Positions 43,381 through 55,290 of a stretch of DNA of 64,000 nt are shown piece after piece; the stretch's first letter is position 1; every line of letters begins with the position of its first letter. Location: NCBI GenBank assembly GCA_036250195.1, contig JAVHZZ010000004.1, positions 321,060,128-321,124,127 of the forward strand. Direction: 5' to 3'. The stretch comes from Mixophyes australis (lineage: Eukaryota > Chordata > Amphibia > Anura > Limnodynastidae). Under the pieces are notes generated by a model. That model was not told the origin of the DNA. It saw only the letters and a list, made by a program, of their open reading frames with translations, and did no database searches. Both the position numbers and the translations under genes were made by a program.

Positions 43381-44386
43381 ATTTCTTAGAGAAAATTGAT
43401 ATTGCTGCATGATATATATTACTGTACCTTTAACTGTTAAGTAATTATGATTATGGATATTGATCCTGTATCAGCATTAGAATCACAATTTAAGACATTA
43501 AGCTGAAATGTATCTCTGTTAGCTGAAATACTTTACCAGAAGATACACTTTGTAAAAGACTACAGGAAGTGTCTGTATCTTGCTAAGCATTTAATGGTTT
43601 CATGGAAAGCATTCTATGCAACGTAAGTGTAGTTAGATAAATGTCTAATTGATATAGAGGAAATTCTTTTTAGTAGCTAATAACTTCAGCCTACTGATAC
43701 TCGTTCCAGTTCAAACTGTTGTTTTCTCATTATCATAGAAGTGAGATATATGAAAGGGTCTAGGTATAGGTGATGTCATATTATTTGTTGGTATCTCTAA
43801 TGGTTACTGACCACATTACAAGGATTGTGCACGCTTCAAGTTTATGTTAACCACAGTTAGGTGTTATTGAAGCATAAATACTCCTGGATATAAAGTGGGA
43901 TCTACTCGCATTATAAAATCATCTTAGATTATAATTCTCCTAATTAAGTAATCCTATTTAATATATGTTATTTAACAAATCATTTTAGTTAACTATATAT
44001 TCTCAGGAAAGACACTACTTGATTGAAATTCAACTATAGACTGACGTCTGTGTGTGACTTGTGAGTTTATATACACTGGTATTGTGGAAGGGGAATTTGC
44101 TAAATTGACCGCTGATTGCTCAAATCCAGAATCACCAGTCCTATCTTCGTCAAGATTCAGGTGGAGTCATTGATACTATCTCAGAAGGAACACCTACCCT
44201 ACTAAGAGGTGTTACAATTAGTCTTACTGTAGAAAAAAAGCTTTATTTTTTATTTATTTTGTTATTTAAATTTTGTGATACTAAACTTCTTATTAAAACT
44301 TAACAATAATATACTAAAACTATACCCACGCAGGGATAATAGCAGTGTCATAAAGTCAAACACACAATGCTTAAGCACCATGTACA
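42826..44386. other. AT-rich, one microsatellite, otherwise nothing seen
   Basis: An (AT)n tract at about 43319-43376. Near 44216 AGAGGTGTTACA resembles an LTR end but has no partner. No gene supported. Confidence 0.4.
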
Positions 44387-46799
44387 CAGGGCCGGTGCAA
44401 GGTTGCCCGGCGCCCTAGGCAAAGCTTAAGTTTACCGCCCCTGCTCCACCAAAAAATCTCACTTCCCAGACCCTCACATGCTTGACATTTCTAATATAAA
44501 AATAATAACTATTACCTCCTCCTGGCTGGCAAGGCTGCTGTCTAAATTCACTGATGTCCAGACGTAGTGAAGTCTGACGCAGAATGCTGTCCATGCTTCA
44601 CTGCCCAGGAGCAAATGCAGGATATCTAGAGGAGAGGCTCCAAACGTTAGATTTCAGACCAAAACAAAACAAAAAACTTGACATCATTTACCTGTTACAT
44701 ACTGACATGTCCCCGGCTTTTCCCACACATGCCCATCTGTCCAATGGCTATTCTCACATATGCCACCCCTTGACCATCAGTTTTTTTCACATATGCTAGC
44801 TGCCTAAGATCAACTTTACTCACATGCACACCAGCTTTCCCATATCTCCCATACACCACTGCCCTAAGCACCCTTGTCAGCTTTATGCCAACCAGCTTTT
44901 CTTTAAAATGCCCCCCATCCACCTCAAGCATGCTTCCCTGCCAAACTGCTTTCTGAAGAGTTTGTGCTGGCGGGGGGGATTCACCGGGACTCCTAGAGTA
45001 GCACCAGCATGGTGAGTAACAGCGGTGCTTCATTATGACCGCATTTTCTGTAGCATCCCCCCCGCCCCGTCTTTTGTACCATCCTCTCTCCATCCCCCCC
45101 ATTTTCTGTAGCATCCTCTCGTCCCCCCATCTTCAGTAGCATGATCTATTCTTCCCTCCCATTTTCTGCAGCATCTCCTCTCCCCCCTTCTTCTGTAGCA
45201 TCCACTCTTCTCCAGTGGCATCCACTCTTATCCCCCCCTCTTCTTCTACAGCATCCACTCTTATCCCCCCCCTCTTCTTCTGCAGCATCCTCTCTTCTCC
45301 CCCCCTTTCCTCTCTGGCATTCTCTCTTGTCCCCCTTTCTTCTCTGCCATTCTTTCTTCTCCCCCCCTTTATTCTGAAGCATCTCCCCCCTTTTCTTTTC
45401 TGAAACATATCCTCTCCCCCTTTCTTCTGTAGCATCCACTCTTCTCCAGTGGCATCCACTCTTATCCCCCCTCTTCTTCTGCAGCATCCACTCTTATCCC
45501 CCCCCCCTCTTCTTCTGCAGCATCCTCTCTTCTCCCCCCTTTCCTCTCTGGCATTCTCTCTTGTTCCCCTTTCTTCTCTGGCATTCTCTCTTGTCCCCCT
45601 TTCTTCTCTCGCATTCTCTCTTGTCCCCCTTTCTTCTCTGGCATTATTTCTTCTCCCCCCCTTTATTCTGAAGCATCTCCCCCCCTTCTATTTTCTGAAG
45701 CATCTCCTCTCCCCCCTTCTTCTGTAGCATCCACTCTTCTTCAGTGGCATCCACTTATATCCCCCCCTCTTCTTCTACAGCATCCTCTCTTTCTCCCCCT
45801 TTCCTCTCTGGCATTCTCTTTTCTCCCCCTTTCTTCTCTGGCATTCTTTCTTCTCCCCCCTTCTTCTGTGGCATCCTCTCTTCCCCCCCCCCCTTTATTC
45901 TGAAGCATCTCCACCCTTGTGTTTTCTGAAGCATCTCCTCTCCCCCTTCTTCTGTAGCATCCACTCTTTTCCAGTGGCATCCACTCTTATCCCCCCTCTT
46001 CTTCTGTAGCATCCACTCTTATCCCCCCTTTCCTCTCTGGCATTCTCTCTTCTCCCCCCCTTCTTCTGTAGCATCCACTCTTCTCACCCCCCTTCTTCTG
46101 TGGCATCCTCTCTTCTCCCCCCCTTTATTCTGAAGCATCTCCCCCCCTTGTGTTTTCTGAAGCATCTCCTCTCCCCCCTTCTCCTGTAGCATCCACTGTT
46201 GTCCAGTGGCATCCACTCTTATCCCCCCGTCTTCTTCTGCAGCATCCTCTCTTCTCCCCCCTTTCCTCTCTGGCATTCTCTCTTCTCCCCCCTTCTTCTG
46301 TAGCATCCACTCTTCTCACCCCCTTCTTCTGTCGCATCCTCTTTTCTCCCCCCTTTATTCTAAAGCATCTCCCCCCCACCCTTCTGTTTTCTGAAGCATC
46401 TCCTCTCACCCCTTTCTGTTTTCTGAAGCATCTCTCTTCTTAACTTCCGTTTTCTTATTAATTTACTTACCTTCTCTCCTTCTTCTATCTGCTTCTCAGG
46501 TTCTTTCTTCTCTCTTTGCCTGTGCCTGTCGGCTCCTCTTGACTGCGTTGTGACGTTGACGCTGTCAGCACCGGAAGCCCCGAAGTTTTAAAAAAATGCG
46601 GTGCTGCGCTAGTCTGTAAAAGCACCGCACTGCAGGTGTGAATGAGCGCTATAATGCGGGCGGCCGGCCGGGCGATCGCCCTTATTAATTTATGTTAATT
46701 CAAGATTAATTCAATGCTACTCTTGGCCACACTGCCACCCCCCAGAGGCCGGCGCCCTAGGCAGCTGCCTAAGGCTGCCTAATGGTGGCGCCGGCCCTG
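44387..46799. mobile_element. Non-autonomous hAT-like element with pyrimidine-rich array
   Basis: Ends CAGGGCCGGTGCAAGG and ...GGCGCCGGCCCTG are inverted repeats, flanked by CATGTACA on both sides (44379-44386 and 46800-46807). No transposase is present. About 1.4 kb of the 2.4-kb body is the pyrimidine-rich minisatellite annotated separately. Confidence 0.92.
45040..46440. repeat. Pyrimidine-rich composite minisatellite
   Basis: Units of about 30-60 bp made of CCCCCTTTCTTCTCTGGCATT, TTCTTCTGTAGCATCCACTC and similar pieces recur for about 1.4 kb. The strong strand asymmetry (C/T on the plus strand) gives long spurious reading frames on both strands. Confidence 0.93.
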
Positions 46800-46862
46800 C
46801 ATGTACATTAGAAAACAATAGGAGTCAAACACAGACTGTATTACAAGAATGAGGAAATTGTC

Positions 46863-46946
<84 letters not shown>
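46863..46946. repeat. (AT)n microsatellite
   Basis: About 80 bp of alternating AT, adjacent to a LINE remnant. Confidence 0.93.
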
Positions 46947-46948
<2 letters not shown>

Positions 46949-47283
46949 GCCCCTTGGCCAGATTATTTAAAAATAAGTATTTAGACCTGCGATATCCAAA
47001 TCTCAAAACAATAGTGTCTAGGAGTCTGTCCAGTGCATAGTATCTAAGAAAGATCCACTTCCTGTGGCTCCCTCGTAACAAAAAGAGAAACTCTCCATCC
47101 AACTCTTTTCATATTTAATAGTCAAAATACGACCAGTATACATAAACTTTTCATGTCCCATGGTATCATCAACAAGATCTATCCAGTCTTTTAGAATAAG
47201 GCTCTCCCCATCCATCCACTTCCTGCCAATGATCACTTTTGCCAATATAAACGGGGTAGTGATAGGTAGTTTAATAAGTTTAT

Positions 47284-47431
47284 GGTGTTAATTTACTGTG
47301 GGTTTGAAAAAGTGGAGATGTTGCCTATAGCAACCAATCAATTCTAACTGTCATTTTGTAGAATGTACTAAATAAATGAAAGCTAGAATCGAATTGGTTG
47401 CTATAGGCAACATCTCCAGAAAATATAACCC
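47284..47431. mobile_element. Palindromic MITE inserted in LINE remnant
   Basis: Arms read TGGAGATGTTGCCTATAGCAACC with its complement, and ACTAAATAAATGAAAGCTAG in the middle. TAT flanks both ends (47281-47283 and 47432-47434). Same family as 17109 and 61749. Confidence 0.8.
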
Positions 47432-48242
47432 TATGTGTGTCCTCAGCTAGACATAGGCCAAACAAACATAATCTCGGATTGATGGAGGGTGCTCACACGT
47501 TCAGCTGAAACACACATTTTCACACCTTCTGCCAGAAGGTGGATACCCCTGGGCAGCTCCATATCATATTATGGGCAGGACCAGAGCTGGATTAAGGCTC
47601 TGGTGGGTCCGGGGCACTTTAGGCAGGGGGGGCCCTATGATGTAACATGGTTATCATTTTAGACAAACACACAGGCAATGCTGTGTGCACTACTGTTAGG
47701 TGCACACAGCTCTGCCTTCACGAGCAGTACAGGGTGAAGCAGTACATACATCCCAACTGTCCTTGTAGTCGGACCCAATCCTGACTACGCGAGACAGTCA
47801 CCCAAATTCAGGACTGCCCGACCAGATTCAGAACAATTGGCAGACTGTCCTGCTCTCTCCTACCTGCTCTTGTCACTTTCTCCACCTGTGGCTGCTGGCG
47901 TCTTTAGCTCAGTTGCTGCTTGTCTGGATCTTGGAATGTTGGGGGCCCTATTTGGAAAAAAAGATGGGTACATGAAAATTAGAAAATTCCAACCAACCCC
48001 GATGTTAAATCAATAGTATTCCCATTTAATATCTAAACATATTTTCCTCCCTCGAAAAAGCCCTATCAATAAATTAAATGGCATTTATGTTTAAAATATA
48101 TAACCATTTACCACAATCATCCACTGTATTAAATAATTCATATTCACATTTAATAAACAGACCTAATTTTCCCCAAAAAGCCCCACATTCATTTATGAGC
48201 TTCCAAACCACCCCAGCATCAAATTTAAAGGTCAAATCACTC

Positions 48243-48612
48243 CATCTTAAATACCCCCCTCACACACACATTATATTAACATACTACCCCCCTCACACAT
48301 ACATTATATTAACATACTGCCCCCCTTACACACACATTATATTAACATACTGCCCCCCTCACACACACATTATATTAACATACTGCCCCCTCACACACAC
48401 ATTATATTAACATACTGCCCCCCTCACACACACATTATATTAACATACTGCCCCCCTCACACACACATTATATTAACATACTACCCCCCTCACACACACA
48501 TTATATTAAGAACCCCCCTTCCCTAATACATTATATAAACATACTACCCCCTCACACACATTATATTAACATACTACCCCCCCTCACACACACATTATAT
48601 TAACATACTACC
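48243..48612. repeat. 33-bp minisatellite in the hAT-like element
   Basis: About 11 units of CCCCCTCACACACACATTATATTAACATACT at 33-bp steps. Confidence 0.9.
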
Positions 48613-48855
48613 CCCACTAACTTTGTTTTATCCGCTCGCTGTATGGCCTCGTTTCTCTTCACAAATGGGACGGCACCTGTCACGTGGTGCAGATCCCATG
48701 TGACACCAATAGCAGGCCACACAGGGGGGAAGGGGAGGACGGATCGTAAGAATCTGCAGCCAATGATAGAAGGTGGCTGGTCTCGGAGGAGGGGTCGGCC
48801 ACCAAGTAATAGAGACTTGGGCCAGTGCAGGGACTGGCCCAAAATAGTCTTTTTT

Positions 48856-48863
<8 letters not shown>

Positions 48864-48897
<34 letters not shown>

Positions 48898-48918
48898 CAT
48901 ATATATATATACACATAT
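48864..48918. repeat. (AT)n microsatellite with ATAC units
   Basis: About 55 bp of AT/ATAC repeats. Confidence 0.85.
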
Positions 48919-49013
48919 ATACTTATACATACATATAGAGCAATGATACCGCACAGTAAAAAGAAAGAAACATTTATAACATGTCAATAATTTTGATATC
49001 TATCTATATATAT

Positions 49014-49275
49014 CTATAATATAAAAGCGTAGTGGCGTGTGTTAGTCTGTGTGTGTGTGTGTGGAAAAAAAAACCAAGCTGCAGCGCCACCTGCTGGGCG
49101 GAGTTATACACTGACCTACTAAATTCTTAGTGTGTGTGGGAAAAAAAACTCAGAAAGGGCTGAAATTTGGTATACTAAGATGTTTTTAATTTGTTAATTT
49201 AATTTGTTAATTGTTAAAAGTGTTTATAAAGATTTTAAAAAAACAGACATACGCCACTAGGCTTTTATATAGTAG
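49014..49275. mobile_element. Small inverted-repeat element nested in the hAT-like element
   Basis: Left CTATAATATAAAAGCGTAGTGGCG is imperfectly mirrored by CGCCACTAGGCTTTTATATAGTAG at the right. The 262-bp body has no coding frame. It is surrounded by TATCTATC and AT tracts, which hide its target site. Helitron-like or MITE; not decided. Confidence 0.6.
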
Positions 49276-49292
49276 ATATATATATACATATA

Positions 49293-49323
<31 letters not shown>

Positions 49324-49372
49324 ACATACACACATACATACACACATACATACATACATACATACATACATA
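49276..49372. repeat. AT/CATA microsatellite
   Basis: Alternating AT followed by CATA/CACA tetranucleotides; it produces spurious poly-Tyr/Val frames on the minus strand. Confidence 0.9.
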
Positions 49373-49728
49373 CTCCAAGTGAAAGTGTGACTCACCTTGG
49401 CAGCCACGTTCAGCACAGCATCCCAGTGTGATGGTATGTGAGGAGCTGCTCCTGCACATGCGCAGCAGCTTCATTTCGGCCATCTTTGAATAGCCTGATG
49501 TGCAGCAGCACCGCAGCTGCTGTACATCAGGACAGCTGTCAAATTCTGCGGGGTGGGGGGGTGTGCCTGCGTCAGGGGGGAACCCACAGCAGCACAAGCA
49601 GCAGAATCGGATCACCAACTGACAGGTGATCCGATCAGCTGGTGGCCGGTTGCGGGGGGCTCTCACAGATAGGGGGGCCCGGGGCACGTGCCCCCTGTGC
49701 CCCCCCTTAATCCGGCCATGGGCAGGAC

Positions 49729-50028
49729 AGTGGCTAAGTGGTTAGCACTTCTGCCTTACTGCACTGGGGTCATGAGTTCAATTCTAGACCATGGCCTTAT
49801 CTGTGAGGCATTTGTATGTTCTCCCCGTGTTTGCATGGGTTTCCTCCACACTCCAAAAACATACTGGTAGGTTAATTGGCTGCTAACAAATTGACGTTAG
49901 TCTGTGTGGGTGTGTGTTATGAAATTTAGACTGTAAGCCCCAATGGGGCAGGGACATATGTAAGTGAGTTCTCTGTACAGTGCTGAGGAATTTGTGTCGC
50001 TATATAAATAAATGGTGATGATGATGAT
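49729..50028 (+). mobile_element. tRNA-derived SINE of V-SINE type
   Basis: The head has a polymerase III A box (TGGCTAAGTGG at 49732-49742) and B box (AGTTCAATTCT near 49775-49785), as in a tRNA-derived SINE. The central part contains TATGTTCTCCCCGTGTTTGC and ACTCCAAAAACATACTGG, typical of the V-SINE domain. The tail ends in TGATGATGATGAT. The first bases were separated from the head by the hAT-like element at 47582-49720, so the true 5' edge lies near 47574. It sits in a minus-strand LINE remnant. Confidence 0.82.
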
Positions 50029-50340
50029 ATGCCAAAAATCACCTTCTGTACTCCTACATTTGGGACAATTAACTATCTGTTTCTTACTAAATTTGGAAAG
50101 TCTGGAGGGAGAGAGGTAGGCCCTGAGTAAGAAGAAAAATTGAATCTGGCGATATCTGGTAGAGGCACTGATTTGATATAAACTTTCCAAGATACTATTA
50201 CAAGCTTTATTATTAATCTTCACTAAGTCAACTTCCCATTTGTGTCGTAATTTCTGAAGGCCATCCGCACCCTCTTTTTGCAAAGTAGTTTGTACAGTCT
50301 TTAAAGTTGAAATATCCCATCTATATATAATTACCGAAGG

Positions 50341-51330
50341 TGGAAGAGGCCATATGAACGCCAGGCATCATTTAAATTAAATTTAAATAATAATAATTTT
50401 TTTCTGGTGGGAAGCCTCTGTTGTCACGATCTTGAATCATTATTAAATAGGCTTCCCCATGTTTTGCTGATGATATCCGGCAATAGTTTTCACCATACAG
50501 GCTTCTCCCTAGCTTTGTTAGCTAGGGAGAAGCCCCAAATCCTGTGAAAACTACAGTTTTCGCCTTATATAGTGCTTTTCTACCTTACATAGACCCCACA
50601 ATCACTGTTTAGACTCAAGGCCCCCTGTCACCCTTTTCTTCTAATTGTCTGTTTATATTTGCATTTGATTAATTGGACTCTATGGTCTCTCTTTTGATCT
50701 TCTTCATTGGCTTCAAAAACTGTGTATTTGTTTGGTTCCTAACATAACGAGACATATACTGAGTTTGTGTTGTGTTTTCATTTGTAGCATTTGTAATTAC
50801 ATATATTAATAAGCTGTAGTTTATAATAATTTGCATTTTAAAACTTAGTAGTACTTCTTAGTTACACATCTTTCAGTGCATTTAAGAGACTAGCCAGCTA
50901 TCTGAAATGATGAATACTATGACATTTGGCCAAAAAATGTTTTAATAAAATGGAGTAATTCAAGTCTTTTTATGAATAGTAAGGGTTTATCTTGCTCTTA
51001 GACATGCAAATTATTATGCATTCTTCATGTTGTACTCTGCCATGGTTTCAGAGATAATATTTCATTAATATGTTGTAACATGTCAAGTAAAGCATGCTTC
51101 TTATTGTCTGAAAAACTGTTATATTCAGATGTTTATGAATGGAAGATGAGACAAGGCTCTCTCTACAGGTAACAATTCAGAATAAAAAGATATTGTAAAC
51201 ACACAAATGTTATACGCATATAATAACATATAATAACAGGCAGCATAGATGTTAACCAAAACACTTTTGTTTTGGATATATGCATTACATGTGCACTCTG
51301 AGGCTTTATAAAATAAACATTATCTACATA
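50341..51330. other. Mostly unrecognised; one strong hairpin
   Basis: No gene. A 15-bp perfect stem (GGCTTCTCCCTAGCT, loop TTGTT) lies at 50500-50534, with weaker pairing outwards to about 50470-50556 (TAGTTTTCAC with GTGAAAACTA). Otherwise AT-rich. Confidence 0.6.
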
Positions 51331-53061
51331 CAGGGCCTGATCAACTACTAGGCTGACCAGGCTGCAACCTATGGCGCTGGGTCCCGGGGGGCGCGGCGCT
51401 GTGGGTATTTTTTTTTTTTCTAATTTTTTTTTTTTTTTTTTTACATTTTTTTTTTTCTTCATTCATTTTTTTTTTCGAGGTGGGGGAGGGGGGGGGGGTC
51501 GCTGCGGGGGGTGGAGGGCTCGACGATCAAAAGCATTGGTGGTCAGTGGTTAGCAACACACAGCCAATCGCCAGGCTGCCTGTTGCTGTGCAGCAGACAG
51601 GAAGCAGGACGTCTTCACTTCCTATCTGCTGATCTGAGGAGAGGAGCGACGTTGGCACATTTACAGGTAAGTGAAGGGGGGAACTGCCCTGCATATCTAT
51701 AGGGAGGGGGGGAACTGCCCTGCATATCTATAGGGAGGGGGGGTAACTGCCCTGCATATCTATAGGGACGGGGGGGAACTGCCCTGCATATCTATAGGGA
51801 GGGGGGGGAACTGCCCTGCATATCTATAGGGAGGGGGGAACTGCCCTGCATATCTATAGGGAGGGGGAGAACTGCCCTGCATATCTATAGGGAGGGGGGG
51901 AACTGCCCTGCATATCTATAGGGAGGGGGGGAACTGCCCTGCATATCTATAGGGGGGAACTGCCCTGCATATCTATAAGGAGGGGGGGAACTGCCCTGCA
52001 TATCTATAGGGAAGAGGAGAACTGCCCTGCATATCTATAGGGAGGGGGAACTGCCCTGCATATCTATAGGAAGGGGGGGAACTACCCTGCATATCTATAG
52101 GGAGGGGGGGAACTACCCTGCATATCTATAGGGAGGGGGGGAACTACACTGCATATCTATAGAGAGGGGGGGGAACTACCCTGCATATCTATAGGGAGGG
52201 GGGGGACTACCCTGCATATCTATAGGGAGGGAGAGGGGGGACTGTCATGCATATGTATAGGGAGGGAGAGGGGGACTGTAATACAAATCTATAGGGTGGG
52301 AGGGGGGGCTGCCATGAAAATCTATAGGGAGGGAGAGAGGTTGATATGTATGAAGGAGGGCAGAGGAGGGGGGCTGATATATGTGACTGGGGGAGTTTTG
52401 ATGTGATGGGGGGGATAGCTAGCTAGCAGAGTGGAGGTAAGGAAAATAGCTGCAAGGGGGATGGATGCAGGGTGGGAGGTAAAGAAAATGGCTGCAGTAG
52501 GGGTTAAGGAAAATGGCTGTGGGGGGGGGGTTGTGGTTAAGGAAAATGGTTGCAGGGGGTATTTAAAAAATAGAGCAGCTTTGGGGGGCAGAATCTCATG
52601 ATTGTGTGGTGGTCACATGGGTGGTCTCAGCAATCACTAGAATACTAAATATTAGTGAGATGGGGCTGGTAGAGGTTTGTATTTGATTGACAACAAATAT
52701 TCAGATATTGCTTATATATGCCTGTCCAATGGGGTACTTTTAGCTGGCCATAATGGAGTGTTTTGTTTTAACTAATGGGCCTAATCATTCAGGGTTTGCA
52801 TTATAATACATTTTTGCATTTTCAAAACAGGACGCCAACTTTCCAGAAGCCAGCGAGAGGATAACAAAGTTGCAAGAGAGAAGAGCAAGAACATGTAAGA
52901 GACAATGGCACAATCTGTCTAAATTTGAATGCCGGAGAATACACCTGAAAATTCATATTCAGGAGTGTTACTATACACCTATATATTCAGAGGAGGGGGG
53001 AGGGGAGGGAGCGCTGCGGCCGTATTAGCCTAGGGCGGCCAGACCCCTTAATCAGGCCCTG
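51331..53061. mobile_element. Non-autonomous hAT-like element with GGAACTGCCCTGC array
   Basis: Ends CAGGGCCTGATCAACTAC and ...CCTTAATCAGGCCCTG are inverted repeats. TCTACATA flanks both sides (51323-51330 and 53062-53069). The body has a T-tract (51408-51475), the 31-bp array, and G-rich sequence; no transposase. Confidence 0.92.
51665..52340. repeat. About 31-bp G-rich minisatellite
   Basis: More than 20 units of GGGAACTGCCCTGCATATCTATAGGG-like sequence with variable G-runs of 4-8; divergence increases towards the right end. Confidence 0.93.
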
Positions 53062-53747
53062 TCTACATATTATTGTCTTCTCCATATTTCACTGAACAAG
53101 GGTCAGGAAGAGTCATAGCCCTTGAAATACTATATGTTTATCTTGCAAATGTGCTTTTTTCACAAAGCAAAATAAACATAATACAGAACGTTTCAGAAAA
53201 TCTCAGTGAAATACACTATAGCTCAGTGTCTAAATACTAGAGATGGTCACTGACCCCCGTGTTTTGGTTTTGTATTCGGTTTTGCATCTGAATCACCGTC
53301 GTGTTTTGGTTTTGCAAAACCGCCATTGCGTGTTTTGGTTTTGGTTTTGGTTTTGTTTGGTTTTGTGTTGCCATTTTTGAAAAAAATCAAATTTTTTGGT
53401 TTAAAATAACCTAATTTAGTGCTCAACAAGTTTCTTGGGTAAGTGAGGTAATTCTAAAGCTATTAAATTATCCAAAAAACAGTTTAATCCCTGGTAGGCC
53501 ATCCTTAATGCGAACACTTGCCTGCAAATTATACAGACAAACCTGGTTGTCTACCTCCTCCATCTTTGATTATTGGCAATGTAGCCATCGTCTTTGGGTG
53601 TATATTACACTCTCCACTTGTAGTTGAATAGAAAAAAAGCAGCCTGCATAGACTGTGGAATTAGAAAGTAAAAATATATGGAACACGGTAGTTTGATATC
53701 TGTCTGCATCAGACCCCCTCTCCACTAGGAGTAAAATAGAAAACTAT

Positions 53748-54445
53748 TCAGCCGTTATAGAGTCTAGAATATAAATAGAAATTGAGAACGGCAAATTGGT
53801 ATCTGTCTGCATCATAATCATCAACATCATCATTAGTGCCATCGTCGCCTACACAAATCTCCCCCTCATCATCTTCTAATTCCAAAGTGGCATCCTCAAT
53901 TGGTGTATCACCGACTACACTCGGGCTGTTCAGGCACACATCAGCAGAACTGCTGAAAGGGCCCTTCTTTATGGGTACACTAACAGAATGCTCACGATTA
54001 GACATCCCACTGTTGGATGGACTCTACACAAGGATTGGTGTCATTTCTGATTCAGAGCAAACATTATCCTCTAATGCCTTACTGTTATCTTGTAGCGCGG
54101 CCTTGACGCGTAACAGTAGTTGTGCACCAATTGTAGACTCGGTAACTTTATTGGATCTGCCACTAATAGAGAAAGGTGAAGGCCTCATTCTCTCTTTGAT
54201 ACTGCGTGTGTAGAATGGCATGTTGGCAATTTTTTTTTTTATCGGCACTTAACTTTTCCTCAGTTACACTTCTTTTTTGCTTCAACACAGTAAAAAAAAA
54301 ATTGGTGTGTTTTTTGGACTGATTTCGAAACACTGTGTAGTTTGACATCACCTTGCCCAGATGATGTACTGGGAACCCTACCATCAGGACTGGTGACAAA
54401 ACCTGGTTGCTCATTCTGCTCATATGTGGACTGCTTTGAATCCAT
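53748..54445 (-). pseudogene. hAT transposase remnant, N-terminal part
   Basis: From the ATG at 54445 (MDSKQSTYEQNEQPG) it matches the first 200 or so residues of the inner transposase, including ARSGKERMRP-like and ELEDDEGEICVGDDG acidic parts. A frame change at the A-tract near 54295 and another near 54230 break it. The BED finger and catalytic core are deleted. Confidence 0.88.
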
Positions 54446-54499
54446 TCTGAGCCCAAAGCACTTGTAGTGCTAGAAATTGTTTTAGATACTTCTGTCAAA

Positions 54500-55070
54500 A
54501 ATGACTTTGGACAGACAGAAATATTTATGCACAATTATGGGGGACACCCCAAAAGCACTGGGGAGTGCTAAAAATTATTTGGTAGATACTGCTGACAAAT
54601 ATGACTTTTAACAGCCAGAAATATTTATGCACAATTATGGGGGACACCCCAAAAGCACTTGGGAGTGCTAAAAATTATTTGATAGATACGGCTGACAAAT
54701 ATGACTTTGGACAGCCAGAAATATTTATGCACAATTATGGGGGACACCCCAAAAGAACTTGGGAGTGCTAAAAATTATTTGGTAGATACTGCTGACAAAT
54801 ATGACTTTTGACAGCCAGAAATATTTATGCACAATTATGGGGGACACCCCAAAAGCACTGGGGAGTGCTAAAAATTATTTGGTAAATCTGCTGACAGATA
54901 ATACTTTGGACAGCCAGAAATATTTATGCACAATTATGGGGGACACCCCAAAAGCACTGGGGAGTGCTAAAAATTATTTGGTAGATACTGCTGACAGATA
55001 GTAATTTTGACAGCCAGAAATATTTAGGCAAAATAATGGGGGACACCCAAAAAGCACTTTGAGTGCCAAA
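54500..55070. repeat. 100-bp subterminal array, third copy (6 units)
   Basis: CAGCCAGAAATATTTATGCA units at about 54514 (degenerate), 54611, 54711, 54811, 54910 and 55010. Older and more diverged than the arrays in the other two copies. Confidence 0.88.
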
Positions 55071-55290
55071 TATTGGAAAAAAAAAACCTCCTCTATCCTC
55101 CTCTCTTCTCTAGCGATTTTTGTTAGCACAATTGGAATAAGAATATTGTATTCTCTGTCCCTGCTGTAATCAGCCTGTGACTATACTCTGCTCTCTCCCT
55201 CGGTCAAATGCTCGGCTCGGTGCTCGGATACTCAAAGTTCGGGTGTGTTCAGTTCTCGGGGAACCGAGCCCGGCCATCTCTACTAAATAC

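Larger units (their letters stand above)
47582..49720. mobile_element. Non-autonomous hAT-like element with CACACATTATATT array
   Basis: Ends CAGAGCTGGATTAAGG and CCTTAATCCGGCCATG are inverted repeats. GGCAGGAC flanks both sides (47574-47581 and 49721-49728). It inserted at the 5' edge of a SINE. Internally it holds a 33-bp array and a small inverted-repeat element; no transposase. Confidence 0.92.
46950..50340 (-). pseudogene. L1-like LINE ORF2 C-terminus, split by MITE, SINE and hAT
   Basis: Minus-strand pieces at 50340-50029, 47573-47435 and 47280-46950 join in order. The first gives LRHKWEVDLVKINNKACNSI and VNCPKCRSTEGDFWH, a zinc-finger-like part. The second continues with NMIWSCPGVSTFWQKV. 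The third gives KLIKLPITTPFILAKVIIG then RKWMDGESLILKDWIDLV. Together they are the C-terminal region of an L1-like ORF2. A stop and several changes break it even without the insertions, so it is an old copy. Confidence 0.8.
53238..55282 (-). mobile_element. hAT element, third copy, decayed
   Basis: Same ends as the inner and outer hAT elements (TAGAGATGGTCACTGACC and GGCCATCTCTA). CTAAATAC flanks both sides (53230-53237 and 55283-55290). It is 2045 bp: an internal deletion removed most of the transposase, leaving the N-terminal part, and the right array has six diverged units. Confidence 0.9.

Noticed and set aside
44180..44220. GGTGTTACA as an LTR end
   Set aside because: No partner start sequence or duplication found.
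45133..46443. Many 60-140 codon frames on both strands
   Set aside because: All arise from the pyrimidine-rich minisatellite, giving repetitive Glu/Arg/Gly or Ser/Pro/Leu peptides.
48628..49687. Reading frames with poly-Ile/Tyr
   Set aside because: They come from AT and CATA microsatellites inside the hAT-like element.
49729..49800. A functional tRNA gene
   Set aside because: Polymerase III boxes are present, but the sequence lacks a cloverleaf and continues into a V-SINE body and TGATGAT tail.
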